A stretch of 64,000 nucleotides of DNA from Azadirachta indica. Its lineage: Eukaryota > Streptophyta > Magnoliopsida > Sapindales > Meliaceae. The notes beneath the pieces are model-generated. The model saw nothing but the letters and a program-made list of their open reading frames with translations, was not told the origin of the DNA and did no database searches. The position numbers were made by a program, and so were the translations under genes. Of the stretch, positions 23,463 to 35,636 are shown piece after piece; the stretch's first letter is position 1; the number at the start of each line of letters is the position of its first letter. Location of the stretch: the NCBI GenBank assembly GCA_022749755.1, contig CM040448.1, forward strand, positions 7,314,481 through 7,378,480. Reading direction: 5' to 3'.

Positions 23463-25440
23463 GCATATTAAATACCCCCAAACTTAACTTTTGCTAGTCC
23501 TCGAGCAAATCTAAAATAAAAAACTAAATAAACAAAAACTAACTTCCCTACTTTGTAGCTTCATGGTCAACATGAACACAAGAATTAAACTTAATCATTC
23601 AACCATTCAGGTGTAATAGCCATTGATTGATCATCATCTTTTATATTATCTTTCACATCATTAGAGTATAGCATGTATAGACATTTCAACTCCAAACTTT
23701 CACAAGGATAATCACTCTCAATGAACTGCACACAAAGATTGGGTTATTGCTAAGATGTAGACGAAATAAGCATTAAGATTAGATTTTTAACGAAAAAGAA
23801 ATTTCACATATGAAACATAAAAAAATGTTTTATCTGATGTAATGATGGTGATTTCATAAATGGAATGCTCTCAACTTGACTTTAATATTAATAGATGCAA
23901 ATAAGTCATACAATAACATAAAATCAACTAGATCTTTTCTTAAGGTTGTAATGCGGTTAAAAGGTGAGGTGTTTATAAAAGTAGTGAAAAATGATAAGAC
24001 AAACTAAGAATTCAACTACATGTGTACCTATTATCAAATTCTCATCTTTGCTTACAAATATATTTCGCAGCCACATATTCATTTTTACTTTTTTTTTTTT
24101 TTTTCTTTTCAATGCACAACAACTCTTTTTTTTTCTTTTTCTGATGAAAATTTCACCTTCATCTTTAAAAAAAATTTTTTCGTTCAACCTTACTTTACCT
24201 TTTAACACAAGTACTCAATTCTTCCTTAGGCACGAGTCTCAATTACTCGGCAAAGGCAAGGCTTTGCACTATACTTCCCTTTCTTCTTTTTCTCTCTTTT
24301 TTTTTGGTGTGTAGTGATAGAATATTTTAATACTAAGCATATATAACACACAATAACTCCCAAACTTATTTTAAAACATCCGTCATTGTAAATCTGAGAT
24401 AACTCACAAGTATAAAGACATTAATTTAAGCTATTGGGTTTGGTTATTCTTGAGTTTGTGAAAGAAAGAGATTAACTTGAGGCTTAAAATAGTTAACTAG
24501 GCAAAAATATGCAAATGGTATGCTAGACAGGCTCAAATGTTTTAAATACGGCCCAGAATCATTTTTCATGCATCATACAATCCATAAGACATCTAAAGTA
24601 TGCATAATCAAGTTAATTAGACAAGTTAAATGTAATAAGATCATTAAAATGAAAATATGACAAGAAAAATATAGAGTCAACATACAACACTCGGAAATGA
24701 AAGCTAAGGCACAAAAGCTCATAAATACGGTTATACGAGTCTACATTGTCTTGCATAACATTTTTTAATCATGTGAATTCATCAAATCAAGACTCAAATC
24801 AATCATGGCATTAAGTGAATATAATTACAAAGCACAACTAATGAAATAGAGTTAGAACAAGCATAAAATCACAATCTTCGCTTAATAACTCACAATCTTT
24901 GACCATGTTGTCACTTAGCATAAAAGAACCCAAAAGACTAAAAACGAAAAACACAAAGGTTTTTTTTTAAAAAAAAAAATTAGGCTATAAAAACTCAAAA
25001 CAAATAAAAACAAAGCAAAAACTATAATTCCATCCCTAAACTTAAATCTAACATTGTCCTTATTGTTTGTCAATCAAAAAAAGTGCAATGATCAAATTAA
25101 AGCATAAAAAGACCCAAAAGACTAAAAACAAAGAACACAAAGGTTTTTATTTTTTGAAAATTAGGCTATAAAAAGCTCAAAACAAGTAAAAACAAAGCTA
25201 AAACTGCAATTCTCACCCCTAAACTTAAATCTAACATTGTGCTTATTATTTGTCAATCAAAAAGCATGCAATGATTAAATTAAAGGAAGGCATTGTAAAC
25301 AAAACTACTTCCGAAGCAAATAAAATAAGGGAAAAAAGGACAAAAAAACACTTGATTTCAATATGCAAGACCTTTTAGAATTCAGCAAGATTGATTCAAC
25401 CTCTCTTTCCTTTTATTTCTTCTTTCTTGAAAAATATGTG
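23463..25440 (-). other. B 3' non-coding region
   Basis: AT-rich region between the polypurine tract and the post-coding motif of B, with no credible coding sequence. It holds long poly-T/A runs near 24090-24170 and 24960-24980 and a duplicated segment (24919-25286). Near 25440-25470 the minus strand reads GCGCTGCTTGGGAGGCAAC. From memory this marks the end of the coding part in many plant Athila/Tat-type elements. Confidence 0.7.
24919..25286. repeat. 184-bp tandem duplication in B 3' region
   Basis: Two direct copies start at CATAAAAGA...CCCAAAAGACT (24919 and 25103). They share AACACAAAGGTTTTT, TTAGGCTATAAAAA, CCTAAACTTAAATCTAACAT and TTTGTCAATCAAAAA. The period is 184 bp. Differences are substitutions and homopolymer length changes. 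Confidence 0.9.
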
Positions 25441-25798
25441 TTGCCTCCCAAGCAGCGCTAAGTTAATGTCTTTAGCCGAACTTGTCTTTTCATCTCTAGG
25501 TGATATGAGAATCGACAAAAGTGAGTACCATTTGATGCAAACCTTCAATTAGATTCAAGTACGGGTTGAATTGAGCACCGTGCATATTGAAACTTTCTTT
25601 TGGATAAAATGAGATATAAATCTTGCTCCTTTTATATATATGCAATGCTTAAGAAAGCATCTAACTTATGTGCCTTCAAATATTTTCTGATGCTATGTCA
25701 TAATAAGAAAGCTTGAACTCCATCATTATTAGTACCCACAAAATAGAATTCACCTTCATCACTCGGCAATTTCAATGTGTGAAATGCGTTGAATTTCC

Positions 25799-26721
25799 TT
25801 ATTTCATCGAGTACATTGATAGAGAGTGTATTGCCTTGACATCAATTTTTCCTCCCACAGCTGCCATGAATGGTCTTTTGAGAAGAATGGGCAAATCATC
25901 TCCTCTAGCATCATTTTCAACTCCTATCACCACAAAATTTGCATGTAGCACAAGATCCTCAACTTTGATGGGTACAGCTTCTAGCATTCCAACTAGATAC
26001 TTGATCAATTTGTTCGCGAGTTGAACGGCCATGGTTGTTGGTTTCAGTTTGCTAAGATTAAATGTTGCAAACACAGGATAAGGCATTAAGTTAATCGAGG
26101 CACCTAGATCAAGTAAACATGCACTAAAAATTTTATCTCCTAAAATGCTAGAAATAGTGAACTTCCCTAGATCTTTGAGTTTTGGTGTGAACTCTTGCTG
26201 TAGAATCGCACTGACTTCTTCACTCACCACCACATTCTCATGTTCCTTGAAGTGTTCTCCCGAATCAAAAGGTATATTGATGGCCACCTTATTAGATTGC
26301 TCTAATATTGCATCTTTATGAGGATCTTTCTTTTGCTTTACCAACCTTTGATGAAAGGGTGGTGATGGCATGTATGGTGGTGGTCTAGAAGTCCAAAATG
26401 ACTTTTTCTCTTTATTCCAAGGAACATCCTTTTCCAATGCTTTCCTAACTTTATCCTTCTCTTCCTCACCAAATTGCTTCTCTTAACTTGATTTCTTGGC
26501 TTCCCAAAATAAGATTTTTCACATAATTCATCAACCTCAACCTTCTTGTCTATCGCTTTACCATTTCTCAAAGTTGTCATGGCCTTTGCTTCTTCTAATG
26601 GTTTAGGATTAACTTGTGGTTGGCTTGGAAGCTTGCCTTGTTCCCTTTCTCCCATAGCACTTGCTATTTGACTCACTTGAATCTTTAATTTGTGCATTAA
26701 AGCTTCAAGGTTGTTTGCCTG
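25799..26721 (-). pseudogene. B protease region and gag C-terminus
   Basis: The minus strand carries an Athila/Tat-type aspartic protease: KLKDLGKFTISSILGD, then the active-site block CLLDLGASINLMPY, then LPILLKRPFMA, in the usual order. Upstream is the gag tail (QANNLEALMHKLKIQVSQIA), which continues across A2 into 33268. The active site has DLGAS, the normal variant for this lineage. After the protease the frame fades within ~250 bp, and the non-coding 3' region follows, so the rest of pol is absent. A frameshift lies near 26400. Confidence 0.88.
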
Positions 26722-27527
26722 TGATACGAACTTTACCAATAATGTGCGAAATCCAACACCGAATGTAGTAAAGAACCTCAAGATTTCTCCAAAACGCAAG
26801 TTTTTTGAGTTTTAACCCAATACTTATCTAGATAAGAACCAAAACTATGAATACTTAAATGTCACACTAAGAATCTTTAAAAAAACACTTAAGAATCAAG
26901 ATGATAAATTTAGTTGTTTTGAAGGCGACAAAAAATTAGATTTTAAAAGTTCAAGAACAAGAACTTGTAAGAAATAACTTATTACTCAAAATTGCTTCTT
27001 TCATTTAAAAAATGAAAGCCTTTTTATAGGCAAATACAAAGAGAAAATGTCAAAAGTTAGGCCAACAATCCTACCTAACAATTTGACAAATTAAATACAA
27101 ACTTTTTGACTTTTTAAAACTACAAATTTCAAATATGAAAACGTAAGCAATGACATCATATGTATATGACACAAGCAATGATGTCGTACGTATATGACGT
27201 AAGTGATTACGTCATTTTAAGATTCTTAAAAATTACATAACTGGACTATAATTTTTGAACATTTCCATATTAGTCTTTTTAGACTCCGATCGCTTGAATG
27301 ATGTTCACTGAGCTTAATTCTTTAAGACGTGTATCTTGAATTGTATTTGAATCACACATTTTTTAATTAGTCTGTTTAAGGCACTTTGCAATGTCTTGGC
27401 TCTATCTTTTGTAATCGGTCCACTCGGCACACTTAGCGAATCATTTTGATCCTGCAATTGAGTGTCTCCAGCCTCATGTGTGAGTTTCTCTTCTTGTTTA
27501 TGTGATTGCGCACTTTCATTTGCATCA
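26722..27527 (-). repeat. A2 3' LTR
   Basis: 806 bp, TGATACGAAC to GCATCA on the plus strand, next to the tract TTCTCCCCGTCCT (27528-27540), which is the polypurine tract of the minus strand. It carries the last ~85 codons of the element's frame on the minus strand, ending at a premature stop near 27270. Confidence 0.93.
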
Positions 27528-30500
27528 TTCTCCCCGTCCTGAAAAGGATTTGTCCTCAAATCGTTACCTATATCAAAAGAAGATAAGTCAGAAACATTAA
27601 AACTTGTACTATCCCCATACTCACCTGGTAGTTTAAGTTTGTAGGCATTGTCATTTATGCGTTCCACTATTCCAAATGGGCCATCTGCCTTTGGTAGAAG
27701 TTTAGAACGTATTTGCTTTGTAAAACGCTCCTTCCTCATATGTAATCAAACTCAATCTCCTAGTTTAAAGACAACATTCTTTCGTCCCTTATTGACTTGC
27801 TTGACATATTGTTCCGTTCGTTGTTCTGTGTGTTGCCTTGCTTTCTCATGAATTTACTTGATGAAATCAGCTTTCTTCTTGCCATCTAAATTAACGCGCT
27901 CACTTATAGGTAAAGGAATTAAATTCAAAGGCGTTAGTTGATTAAAATCATACACAATTTCAAAAGGTGAAAACTTAGTGGCAGAATAAACAGAAAGATT
28001 ATAAGCAAATTTAACATGTGGCAAGCAATCTTCCCAAGCTCTTAGGTTCTTTTGTATGATAGTACGCAACAAAGTTGACAATATCCTATATCTACTTCGG
28101 TTTGACCATCTGTTTGTGGGTGACAAGTAGTAGAAAATAATTATTTAGTTCCTAACTTTCGCCACAATGTCTTCCAAAAGTAACTTAAGAACTTTTTGTC
28201 TCGATCTGAGACAATAGTTTTGGGCATCCATGCAACCTAACAACCTTCTTAAAAAAAAAACAAATCAGCTATATGTGATGCATCATCAGTTTTATGACAT
28301 GCAATAAAATGTGCCATCTTAGAAAACCTATTGACAACCACAAAAACTGAGTCCCTCCTCCTCTTTGTCCTAGGTAATTCCAAAATAAAATTCATAAAAA
28401 TATCGACTCAAGGTACACTAGGAATAAGAAGTGGTGTATACAATTCATGTGGTTGTTGCCTAAACTTAGCTTGCCTACAAGTAATGCATCTTGCACAAAC
28501 CCTTTCTACGTCACGTTTCATGTGGGGCCAAAAGAAATGCTTATGTAATAATATGTGTAAAGTCTTAGCTACGCCAAAGTTACCCATCAAACTATCACTG
28601 TGTGCTTGTCGAACAAGTAACTCACGCAAGAATGAATATGGAACATACAATTTATTTTCTCGAAATAGAAAACCATCATGCAAATAGAACTTCCCAATGC
28701 TCCCTTAGTGCAATTCTTAAACAAGTCACAAAAAATAGAATCTGTTACATACCACTCCTTAATGTACTCAAATCCAAGCAATTTAACATCAAGGGTTGAA
28801 AGTAAACCGTACTTGCGTGATTGTGCATCAACAACTATATTTTCTTTGCCTTGTTTTGTATTTGATCACATAAAAAAATGTCTCAAATGAACTCCACCTA
28901 TTTGGCATGACGTCTGCTTAATTTGTGCTGTGCCTTTAAATGTTTCAAGAATTCATGATCTGTATGAATCACAAACTCTTTGGGCTAAAGGTAATGGTGC
29001 CAAGTTTCTAGAGTTCGAACAAATGCATATAATTTTTTGTCGTAAGTGAGATAGTTTAAAGCTGCCCTATTTAGTTTCTTACTAAAATATATAATCTGTC
29101 TTCCTTCTTGCATTAGTACGCCTCCGATTCCTATACTTGAAGCATCACACTCAATCTCAAATGTTTTACCAAAGTTAGGTGAAACAAGTAAAAGTGCATT
29201 AGTCAATTTTTTATTGATGAGTTTGAACGCCTTTTCTTGCTCTTTTCCCCATTTGAACGGAACTTTCTTCTTGATGACTTCAGTTAAGGGTGCAGCTATG
29301 CTACTAAAATTTCAAACAAAGTGCCGATAAAAACTAGCCAATTCATGAAAACTTCTTACTTGATTCGTCTAAGTAGGCATTGGCTATTTTTGAATTGCCT
29401 CCACCTTCTCCTCATCGACCTCAATCTCTTTAGTACTTATAACAAAACCAAAAAATACAAGTTTATCCGTACAAAATATACATTTCTTAAAATTAGCAAA
29501 TAGCCTTTCTTTCCTTAAAACTTTTAAAAAAAGTTTTAAGTGTTCAACATAATCGTTCAAGATTTTGCAATAAATAAAGATACCATCAAAATAGACTACT
29601 ACAAATTTTTTCAATAAAAACCCGTAAAACATGATTCATAAGTCTCATAAAGGTATTAGATGTATTAGTTAGCCCAAAAGGCATAACTAATCATTCATAC
29701 AAACCATATTTTGTTTTAAATGTAGTTTTCCAATCATCTCCTTTTTTTCATCCTAATTTGATGGTATCCACTCTTAAGATCAATTTTAAAAAACACACAA
29801 GATCCATACAATTCATCTAACATATCATCTAATCGAGGAATTAGATGTCGATATTTTTTCATAATATTGTTGACAGCTCGGCAATCAACACACATTCTCC
29901 ATGTCCCATCTTTCTTAGGCACTAGTAGCACCGGAACCGTACAAGGACTTATGGGTTTTTCTAACATACCCTTTCTCCATCAACTCGTTAACTTATAGTT
30001 GAAGTTCCTTCGTCTCCTCGGGATTACTTTTATAGGCTGGTCGGTTCGGAATTGTTGCACCAGGTATAAAATCAATTTGATGCTCAATTCCTCGAATTGG
30101 AGGTAAACTAAGGGGCACCTCTTTAGGAAAGACATTCTTGAATTTCTCTGTTGTGAAAGTAAAGCTCTCTTGATCTCACTTTTTTTTGCAATAAAATTAT
30201 ATTTTTCCCCTCTCTCACACATCAATGTTGTAACTCTCTCATTTTTCCTATCATTTTCTTTCACATTTTTGCCTTTCTCGTTTTCTTTTCTCTTTTAGCT
30301 CGCTTTTTGCTTTTTTAATTGGTCTTCGAGAACTTGTTTTAGAGTCAATGGTACAAGTGATATAAGTTACTTTTTTATGACAGTATTTATTGGTGGAATT
30401 GTCATGTGTGACTCGTCAATCGTACTGCCATACTCTGCCCAATAGGAAGTGACATGCGTGCATAGGAATCACATCACAAAGGACCTCATCCTCATACTTG

Positions 30501-31982
30501 CCAATAGAAAATGCCACCAACACTTGTTTTGTTACCTTAACTTCTTCACAATTGTTTAGCCATTGAAGCCGATACAGTCATGGATGTTTTATGGTAGGTA
30601 ACGATAATTTTTTCACTAATTCGGTGCTGGCCACGTTGGTGCAACTTCCTCCATCAATTATAACGGTGCAAACTTTGTTGTTGACGAAACACCGAGTATA
30701 AAACAAGTTTTTCCGCTGATCATTTTCTTCCTTTACTTGTGCGCTAAGAGCTCGTCTTGCTACTAATAATTCTCCTTCTGCAGCATATTACCCTTCGTAG
30801 TTATCTTCAAGAGATGACATGTGTTCTATTTCGTCTTCTTCTTCTCCTTCCGACTTAATCTCTCATTGAGCATTGATCATCATTACCCTTTTATTTGGGC
30901 ATTGGCTAGTTATATGACCCCTGTTTTGACATTTAAAACACTTAATGTCACGATTTCTAGAAGCGGTGGATTCAATGTTACATTGTTTTTGCGGCATAAT
31001 TTGTTTGACATCCTTAGAGGCTTCGGACTTAGACTTTGTTAATGGAAATTTCTCCCGTTTAGGGGCGGGCTGATCTCCATGAGTTTGTAGCAGTTGTGCT
31101 TACTCCTCTCCTAACCATATTTCTTCGCTTCAATTGTTGCTCAACTTTGATGGCTTGGTGTACCATATCTGTCAACTCTACATAATGTTGCATCTTCACC
31201 ACGTCTGTGATCTCACATTCGAAACCATGTAAGAACTTAGCCATGCTAGCTTCTCTATCCTCTTCTACATTTGCTCAGATCATAGCAATCTCTATCTCTT
31301 TATAGTATTCATCTACGCTTTTAGATCCTTGAGTTAGACGCTGTAATTTGTTGAACAACTCCCGATGGTAGTAGCTTGGAATAAAACGTCTTCTCATTAT
31401 TGTTTTCATCTTGTCCCACGTCTTAACAGGACATTCTTGATTTCTTGTCCTGTCCTTCAACAATTGATCCCACCAAATAATAGCATAATCAGTAAATTCA
31501 ATTGCAGCAAGTTCTACCTTTTTATTCTCGAAATAGTTGTGACAACAAAAAACAATCTCTATTCTCTTCTCTCACTCTAAATAAACTTTAGGATCGTTTC
31601 TTCCTTGGAACGGTGGAATTTTCACCTCAATGCTTCCTAAATCATCACCTAACAACTTAGGTCTACCCAACCTAGCTTCTCTATTCCCATAACCATGCAA
31701 ATTCATGTCCCAATTCATTGGTAATTCATCGAACTTCTCATCATCCTCAACATTATCCCATTGTACCCTCGATTGCACTTACCTAGGTGGTTGTCTAATG
31801 GAAGAGCTTTGATGTTGCTCTCTTGATGTCTCTTCTTCTAACTTATCCATTCTCTCATGGATTGGTTCTAACTCAGCCCTCATCATCCGTCTCATCAACC
31901 CCAATAACGCTTGCAATTGTAGGTTCGGGGTGATTGGTAGTCGTACCCCCGAGGTTGAATTTTCTTCTTAATTGTGAGACAT
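27270..31982 (-). pseudogene. A2 gag-pol relic
   Basis: The minus-strand ATG at 31982 (MSHN) opens gag. The gag core lies near 31560-31500, gag helices continue to 31059, the CCHC knuckle is near 30950-30900, protease with IIDGGS near 30660, RT 29967-29400, RNase H 29290-28790, the integrase zinc finger 28683-28480, the integrase core 28420-28190, and the C-terminal module 28126-27314 enters the LTR. A deletion of about 100 bp lies between the spacer and RT near 30150. The RT box reads YFDG rather than YFDD, and the first integrase Asp is Asn. Stops are numerous. Confidence 0.88.
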
Positions 31983-32483
31983 ATTTAAAATCTGCAAAAT
32001 AAAGTTAGAAACCTCACAAGCACTCCCTCACGTGTTTTCACTTACTCTTATGTTTAAACACTCACATGTCCTCACACTCGCATACTCTTAATCAAAATTT
32101 AAGTGATAATTTAAGATGAAAAGCAATCAAAACAAATCACAAGATTCAATAAGCAATGCTTAAGAAATTGATGCAAGCAATGACAATATTGAATCAAGAG
32201 CAAGGAATATTAAGTCAATATACAAGAGATTATAAATATAATGAATAACAACAATTCTTTTTTTTTCTCTTTTTTTTTGCTTTATTTTTGTAGGAACTAA
32301 AAATAAAAAATATGAACTCAAAACATATTGAAAAAAGAAAAACACAAAATTCGAATTTGGACCAGTCAAGGAGGAATTTGGCCACAATATTTTTTTTTAG
32401 AATTCTAATTGAAGAAGTAAAGGAACAATAATGATGTAAAGAATAACTTAAACTTGCCTTGGAACCAAAGCTCTGATACCAAA
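31983..32483 (-). other. A2 leader and primer-binding site
   Basis: Non-coding leader of about 490 bp with poly-T/A runs near 32260-32400. The primer site at 32470-32481 reads TGGTATCAGAGC on the minus strand. It is an exact match to the initiator-Met-tRNA primer site of plant retrotransposons, placed two bases from the LTR end. Confidence 0.9.
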
Positions 32484-33262
32484 TGATACGAACCTCGCCA
32501 ATAATGTGACGAAACCCAACACCGAATGTAGTAAAGAACCCCAAGATTTTCCCAAGACGCAAGTTTATTGAGTCTTGACCCGATACCTATCTAGATAAGA
32601 ATCAAAACTATAAATACTTAAACACCACACCAACAATCCTTAAGAAAATATTTAAGAATTTAGATGATAAGTTTAGTTGTTTTGAACGTCACAAGAAATT
32701 AAACTTGAAGAATTCAACAACAAGAACTTGCAAGAAATAATTTAACACTCAAATTGCTTGATTGATTTCAAGAAATGAAAGCCTTTTTATAGGCAAATAC
32801 AAAGGGAAAATGTCAAAGGTTAGGCTGACAATCTTATTTAACAATTTGACAAATTAAATACAAAATTTTTTGACTTTTTAAACGACAAATTTCAAACATG
32901 AAAATGTACGCAATGACGTTGTATGTGTATGACGTAAGTGATTATGTCATTTTAAGATTCTTAAAAATTACACAAATGGATTATAATTTTTAGACATTTT
33001 CATATTAGTTTTCTTAGATTCTAATCGCTTGAATGATGTTTACTGAGCATAATTCTTCAAGACGTGTATTTTGAATTGTATTTGAATTACACATCTTTTA
33101 ATTAGTCTGTTTAAGGCACTTTACAATTTCTTGACTCTAGCTCTTATAATCGGTCCACTTGGCACACTTAGCGAATCATTTTGATGCTGCAATTGAGTGT
33201 TTCCAGCCTTATATGTAAGTTTCTCCTCTTGTTTACATGGTTGCGCAATTTCATTTGCATTA
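32484..33262 (-). repeat. A2 5' LTR
   Basis: 779 bp, TGATACGAACC to GCATTA on the plus strand, beside the primer site. It is somewhat shorter than its partner because the paired TGACGTCA block in U3 has lost one arm (near 32910-32950). The coding-in-LTR segment is present on the minus strand near 33000-33255. Confidence 0.92.
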
Positions 33263-33267
33263 GTTTG

Positions 33268-34301
33268 CAATTAAGATTGTTGTTGAAAGGCTTGTTGACT
33301 TCAGGCTAATTGAAGTGCTATCTTAGAGAGATTGTCCATTGTTTCTTTAACCTTACTCATTCTAGAAGTGAGTATTATAAGTTGTCTTTGTTGTGCCGAT
33401 GAAGCTTCTTAATTGCTCCTTTGGAACTGATTTCCTTGTTGCATGGCTTGATTGAAATCTTTTTGCTCATTAAAGGGCTAATTTTGATTATTCCATCAGA
33501 GATTAGGATGATCCTTCCAACTCGAATTGTAGGTATTGGAGAATAGATCATTCCTTGGTTGGTTGAAGTTGCCAACTTGATTTACTTTCTCATAAGAACT
33601 TCCCATTGAATTGTGTTGAAACATCACTATAGAATGGCCTAAATGGGAACAAATAGAACAAACTTGGTGCTGGTTTTGGGAACCAAGCACATTAGTTAAA
33701 ATCAAATTAACTTGCTTGAAAACAAGAGATGATACGTGAGCCTCTAGATTAAAAGGTGCAGAAGAAGAAATATCATAATCTCTTCTAGAAGGTTCACGAT
33801 CATGGACAATCTATTGTTGCAAGTTCTCACATATACCTTCAAACAAGTCCTACGCTTCTTGCTCAATCGATTTTAGAAAAGCCCTATTGGATGCCCTATC
33901 GACCACCCTTCTATCATTTAAACGCAATTCCTTATAGAAGTATTGTACTTGTTGGTGTATAGGAGTGCCATGATGATGACATTTTATCAATAATTCCTTG
34001 TATCTCTCCCAAGCTTCTCCAAATGTTTCACCAATGCCTTGCTGAAATCCCATGGTATCCTTCCTTAATTGATTGGTTTGTTGAGCAGGAAAGAATTTTT
34101 GTAGAAATTTGTTGACCAATTGAGTCCACTGTGTGATCAAATGAGCTGATAAAGAGTAAAGCCAAATATTCACCTTACCCTTTAAAGAGAAAGTAAAAAG
34201 ACTTAAGCAGATTTGTTCTTCGTCCAACCTATGTATCTTCGCGGTTGCAAAAATCTTGAAGAATTCCTTCACATGCAAATAAGGATCTTCATTAGACAAA
34301 T
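33268..34301 (-). pseudogene. B gag, central part
   Basis: Athila-type gag on the minus strand from 34301 leftwards: SNEDPYLHVKEFFKIF, LKGKVNIWLYSLSA, LVNKFLQKFFPAQQT, FGEAWERYKELL, VQYFYKEL. Then comes a CCHC knuckle region (CSICSHLGHSIVMF) in which the final Cys is Phe, then an Asn/Pro-rich tail (VNQVGNFNQPRND). It continues into 40932 on the N-terminal side and 26721 on the C-terminal side. Stops occur near 33850 and 33775. Confidence 0.9.
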
Positions 34302-34642
34302 TGATGCAAACGAAGTTGTGTAATCACGTAAACAAGAGGAGAACCTCAGACATAAGGTTGGAGACACTCAATTACAACATCTATATGATTCGCTAAACAT
34401 ACCGAGTGGACCGATTACAAGAGCTAGAGCCAAGACACTAGAAATTGCCTTAAATGGATTAATTATAAAGATGTGTGATTTAAATACAATTCAAGATACC
34501 CGTCTTGAAGAATTAGGCTCAGTGAACATCATTCAAATGATCGGAGTCCAAGAAAACTAATATGAAAATGTTCAAAAATTATATTCCATTTATGTAATTT
34601 TAAGAATCTTAAAATGATGTAATCACTTACATCATACACATT

Positions 34643-34678
34643 TGACGTCATTACTTATGTCATATATATATGACGTCA
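34643..34678. promoter_or_regulatory. Paired TGACGTCA palindromes in A3 U3
   Basis: Two perfect TGACGTCA octamers (34643-34650, 34671-34678) flank an AT-rich core. TGACG/ACGT cores are the binding site class of plant TGA-type bZIP factors. They lie about 120-160 bp upstream of the TATA box. The 3' LTR keeps one copy intact (40488-40495) and one as CGACGTCA. Binding is inferred, not shown. Confidence 0.6.
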
Positions 34679-34800
34679 TTTCTTACGTTTTCATGTTTGA
34701 AATTTGTAAGTTTTAAAAGTTATAAAGTTTAAATTTATTTTGTTAAATTGTTAGGTAGGATTGATAGCCTAACTTTTGACATTTTCCTTTTGTATTTGCC

Positions 34801-34807
34801 TATAAAA
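34801..34807 (+). promoter_or_regulatory. TATA box of A3 5' LTR
   Basis: TATAAAA about 499 bp into the LTR, in the block GCCTATAAAAAGGCTTTC that is conserved in family A LTRs (3' LTR copy at 40617-40623). Transcription would be expected to start about 30 bp further on. Confidence 0.75.
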
Positions 34808-35111
34808 AGGCTTTCATTTCTTGAAATGAAACAAGCAATTTGAGTGTTAAATTATTTCTTGCAAGTTCTTATTGTTGAGTTCTTCAAGTTTAATTTCTTG
34901 TAGTGTTCAAAACAATCAAACTTATCAACTAGATTCTTAAGCTTTTTCTTAAGAATTCTTGGTGTGGCGTTTGAGTAAATCATAGTCTTGGTTCTTATCT
35001 AAATAGGTATCGGGTCAAGACTTTATAAACTTGCGTCATCAGAAAATCTTGGAGTTCTTTACTACATTCGGTGTTGGGTTTCATCACGTTATTGGCGAGG
35101 TTCGTATCATT

Positions 35112-35123
35112 TGGTATAAGAGC
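35112..35123 (+). promoter_or_regulatory. A3 primer-binding site
   Basis: TGGTATAAGAGC, one change from the initiator-Met-tRNA primer site TGGTATCAGAGC, two bases after the LTR end. Confidence 0.9.
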
Positions 35124-35636
35124 TTTGGTTCTAAGACAAGTTTAAATTATCCTTTACATCCTTATTGTTCCTTTACTTCTTCAATTAGAATTCTTAAAAA
35201 AAAAAAGAAATACAAAATATATATATATTGTGGCCAAATTCCTCCTTGATTGGTCCAAATTCTAATTTTGTGTTTTACTTCCTTCAATTTATTTTGATTT
35301 CATATTTTGATTTCTACTTTCTAAAAAAAAGAAAAAAAAAAGTAGAAAAAGAAAAAAGAGAATTATTGTTATCTATTATATTCATAATTTCTTATAGTAT
35401 TGGCCTAATATTCCTTATTCTTGATCCAATATTGTCATTACTTGCATCAATTTCTTAAGAATTGCTTATTGAATCTTGTGATTTGTTTTGGTTGCTTCTC
35501 ATCTTAAAATTGCTATTGAAATTTTGATTAAGAGTGTGCGAGTGTGAGAACATTTGAGTGCTCAAACACGAGAGTAAGTGAAAACATGTGAGGGAGTACT
35601 TGTGAGGTTTCTAACTTTATTTTGCAGATTTTAAAT
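35124..35636 (+). other. A3 leader
   Basis: About 510 bp between primer site and gag ATG with no credible reading frame. It includes A/T homopolymers and a TATATATA run near 35215-35235. It matches the leaders of A1 and A2. Confidence 0.75.

Larger units (their letters stand above)
26722..33262 (-). mobile_element. Family A element A2, full-length, in B gag
   Basis: Complete minus-strand element: 3' LTR 26722-27527, polypurine tract, gag-pol relic, leader, intact primer site, 5' LTR 32484-33262. Flanking bases are GCCTG (26717-26721) and GTTTG (33263-33267). On the minus strand this is CAGGC versus CAAAC, a 5-bp duplication that has suffered two G-to-A changes. The first base pair of the 5' LTR likewise reads TA for TG. 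Removing A2 joins B gag codons in register. Total length is 6541 bp. Confidence 0.93.
34302..35109 (+). repeat. A3 5' LTR
   Basis: TGATGCAAACG to TTCGTATCA. The first ~259 bp carries the coding tail shared with the 3' LTR (GPITRARAKTLE near 34390-34425), although it is not translated from this copy. U3 elements follow at 34643-34678, a TATA box at 34801-34807, and the primer site directly after the LTR. Confidence 0.95.

Noticed and set aside
23991..24314. 107-codon Phe-rich frame
   Set aside because: Produced by poly-T runs in the non-coding 3' region of B.
32470..32481. tRNA-Met gene suggested by TGGTATCAGAGC
   Set aside because: Only the 3'-end complement is present, next to an LTR. It is a primer-binding site, not a tRNA gene.
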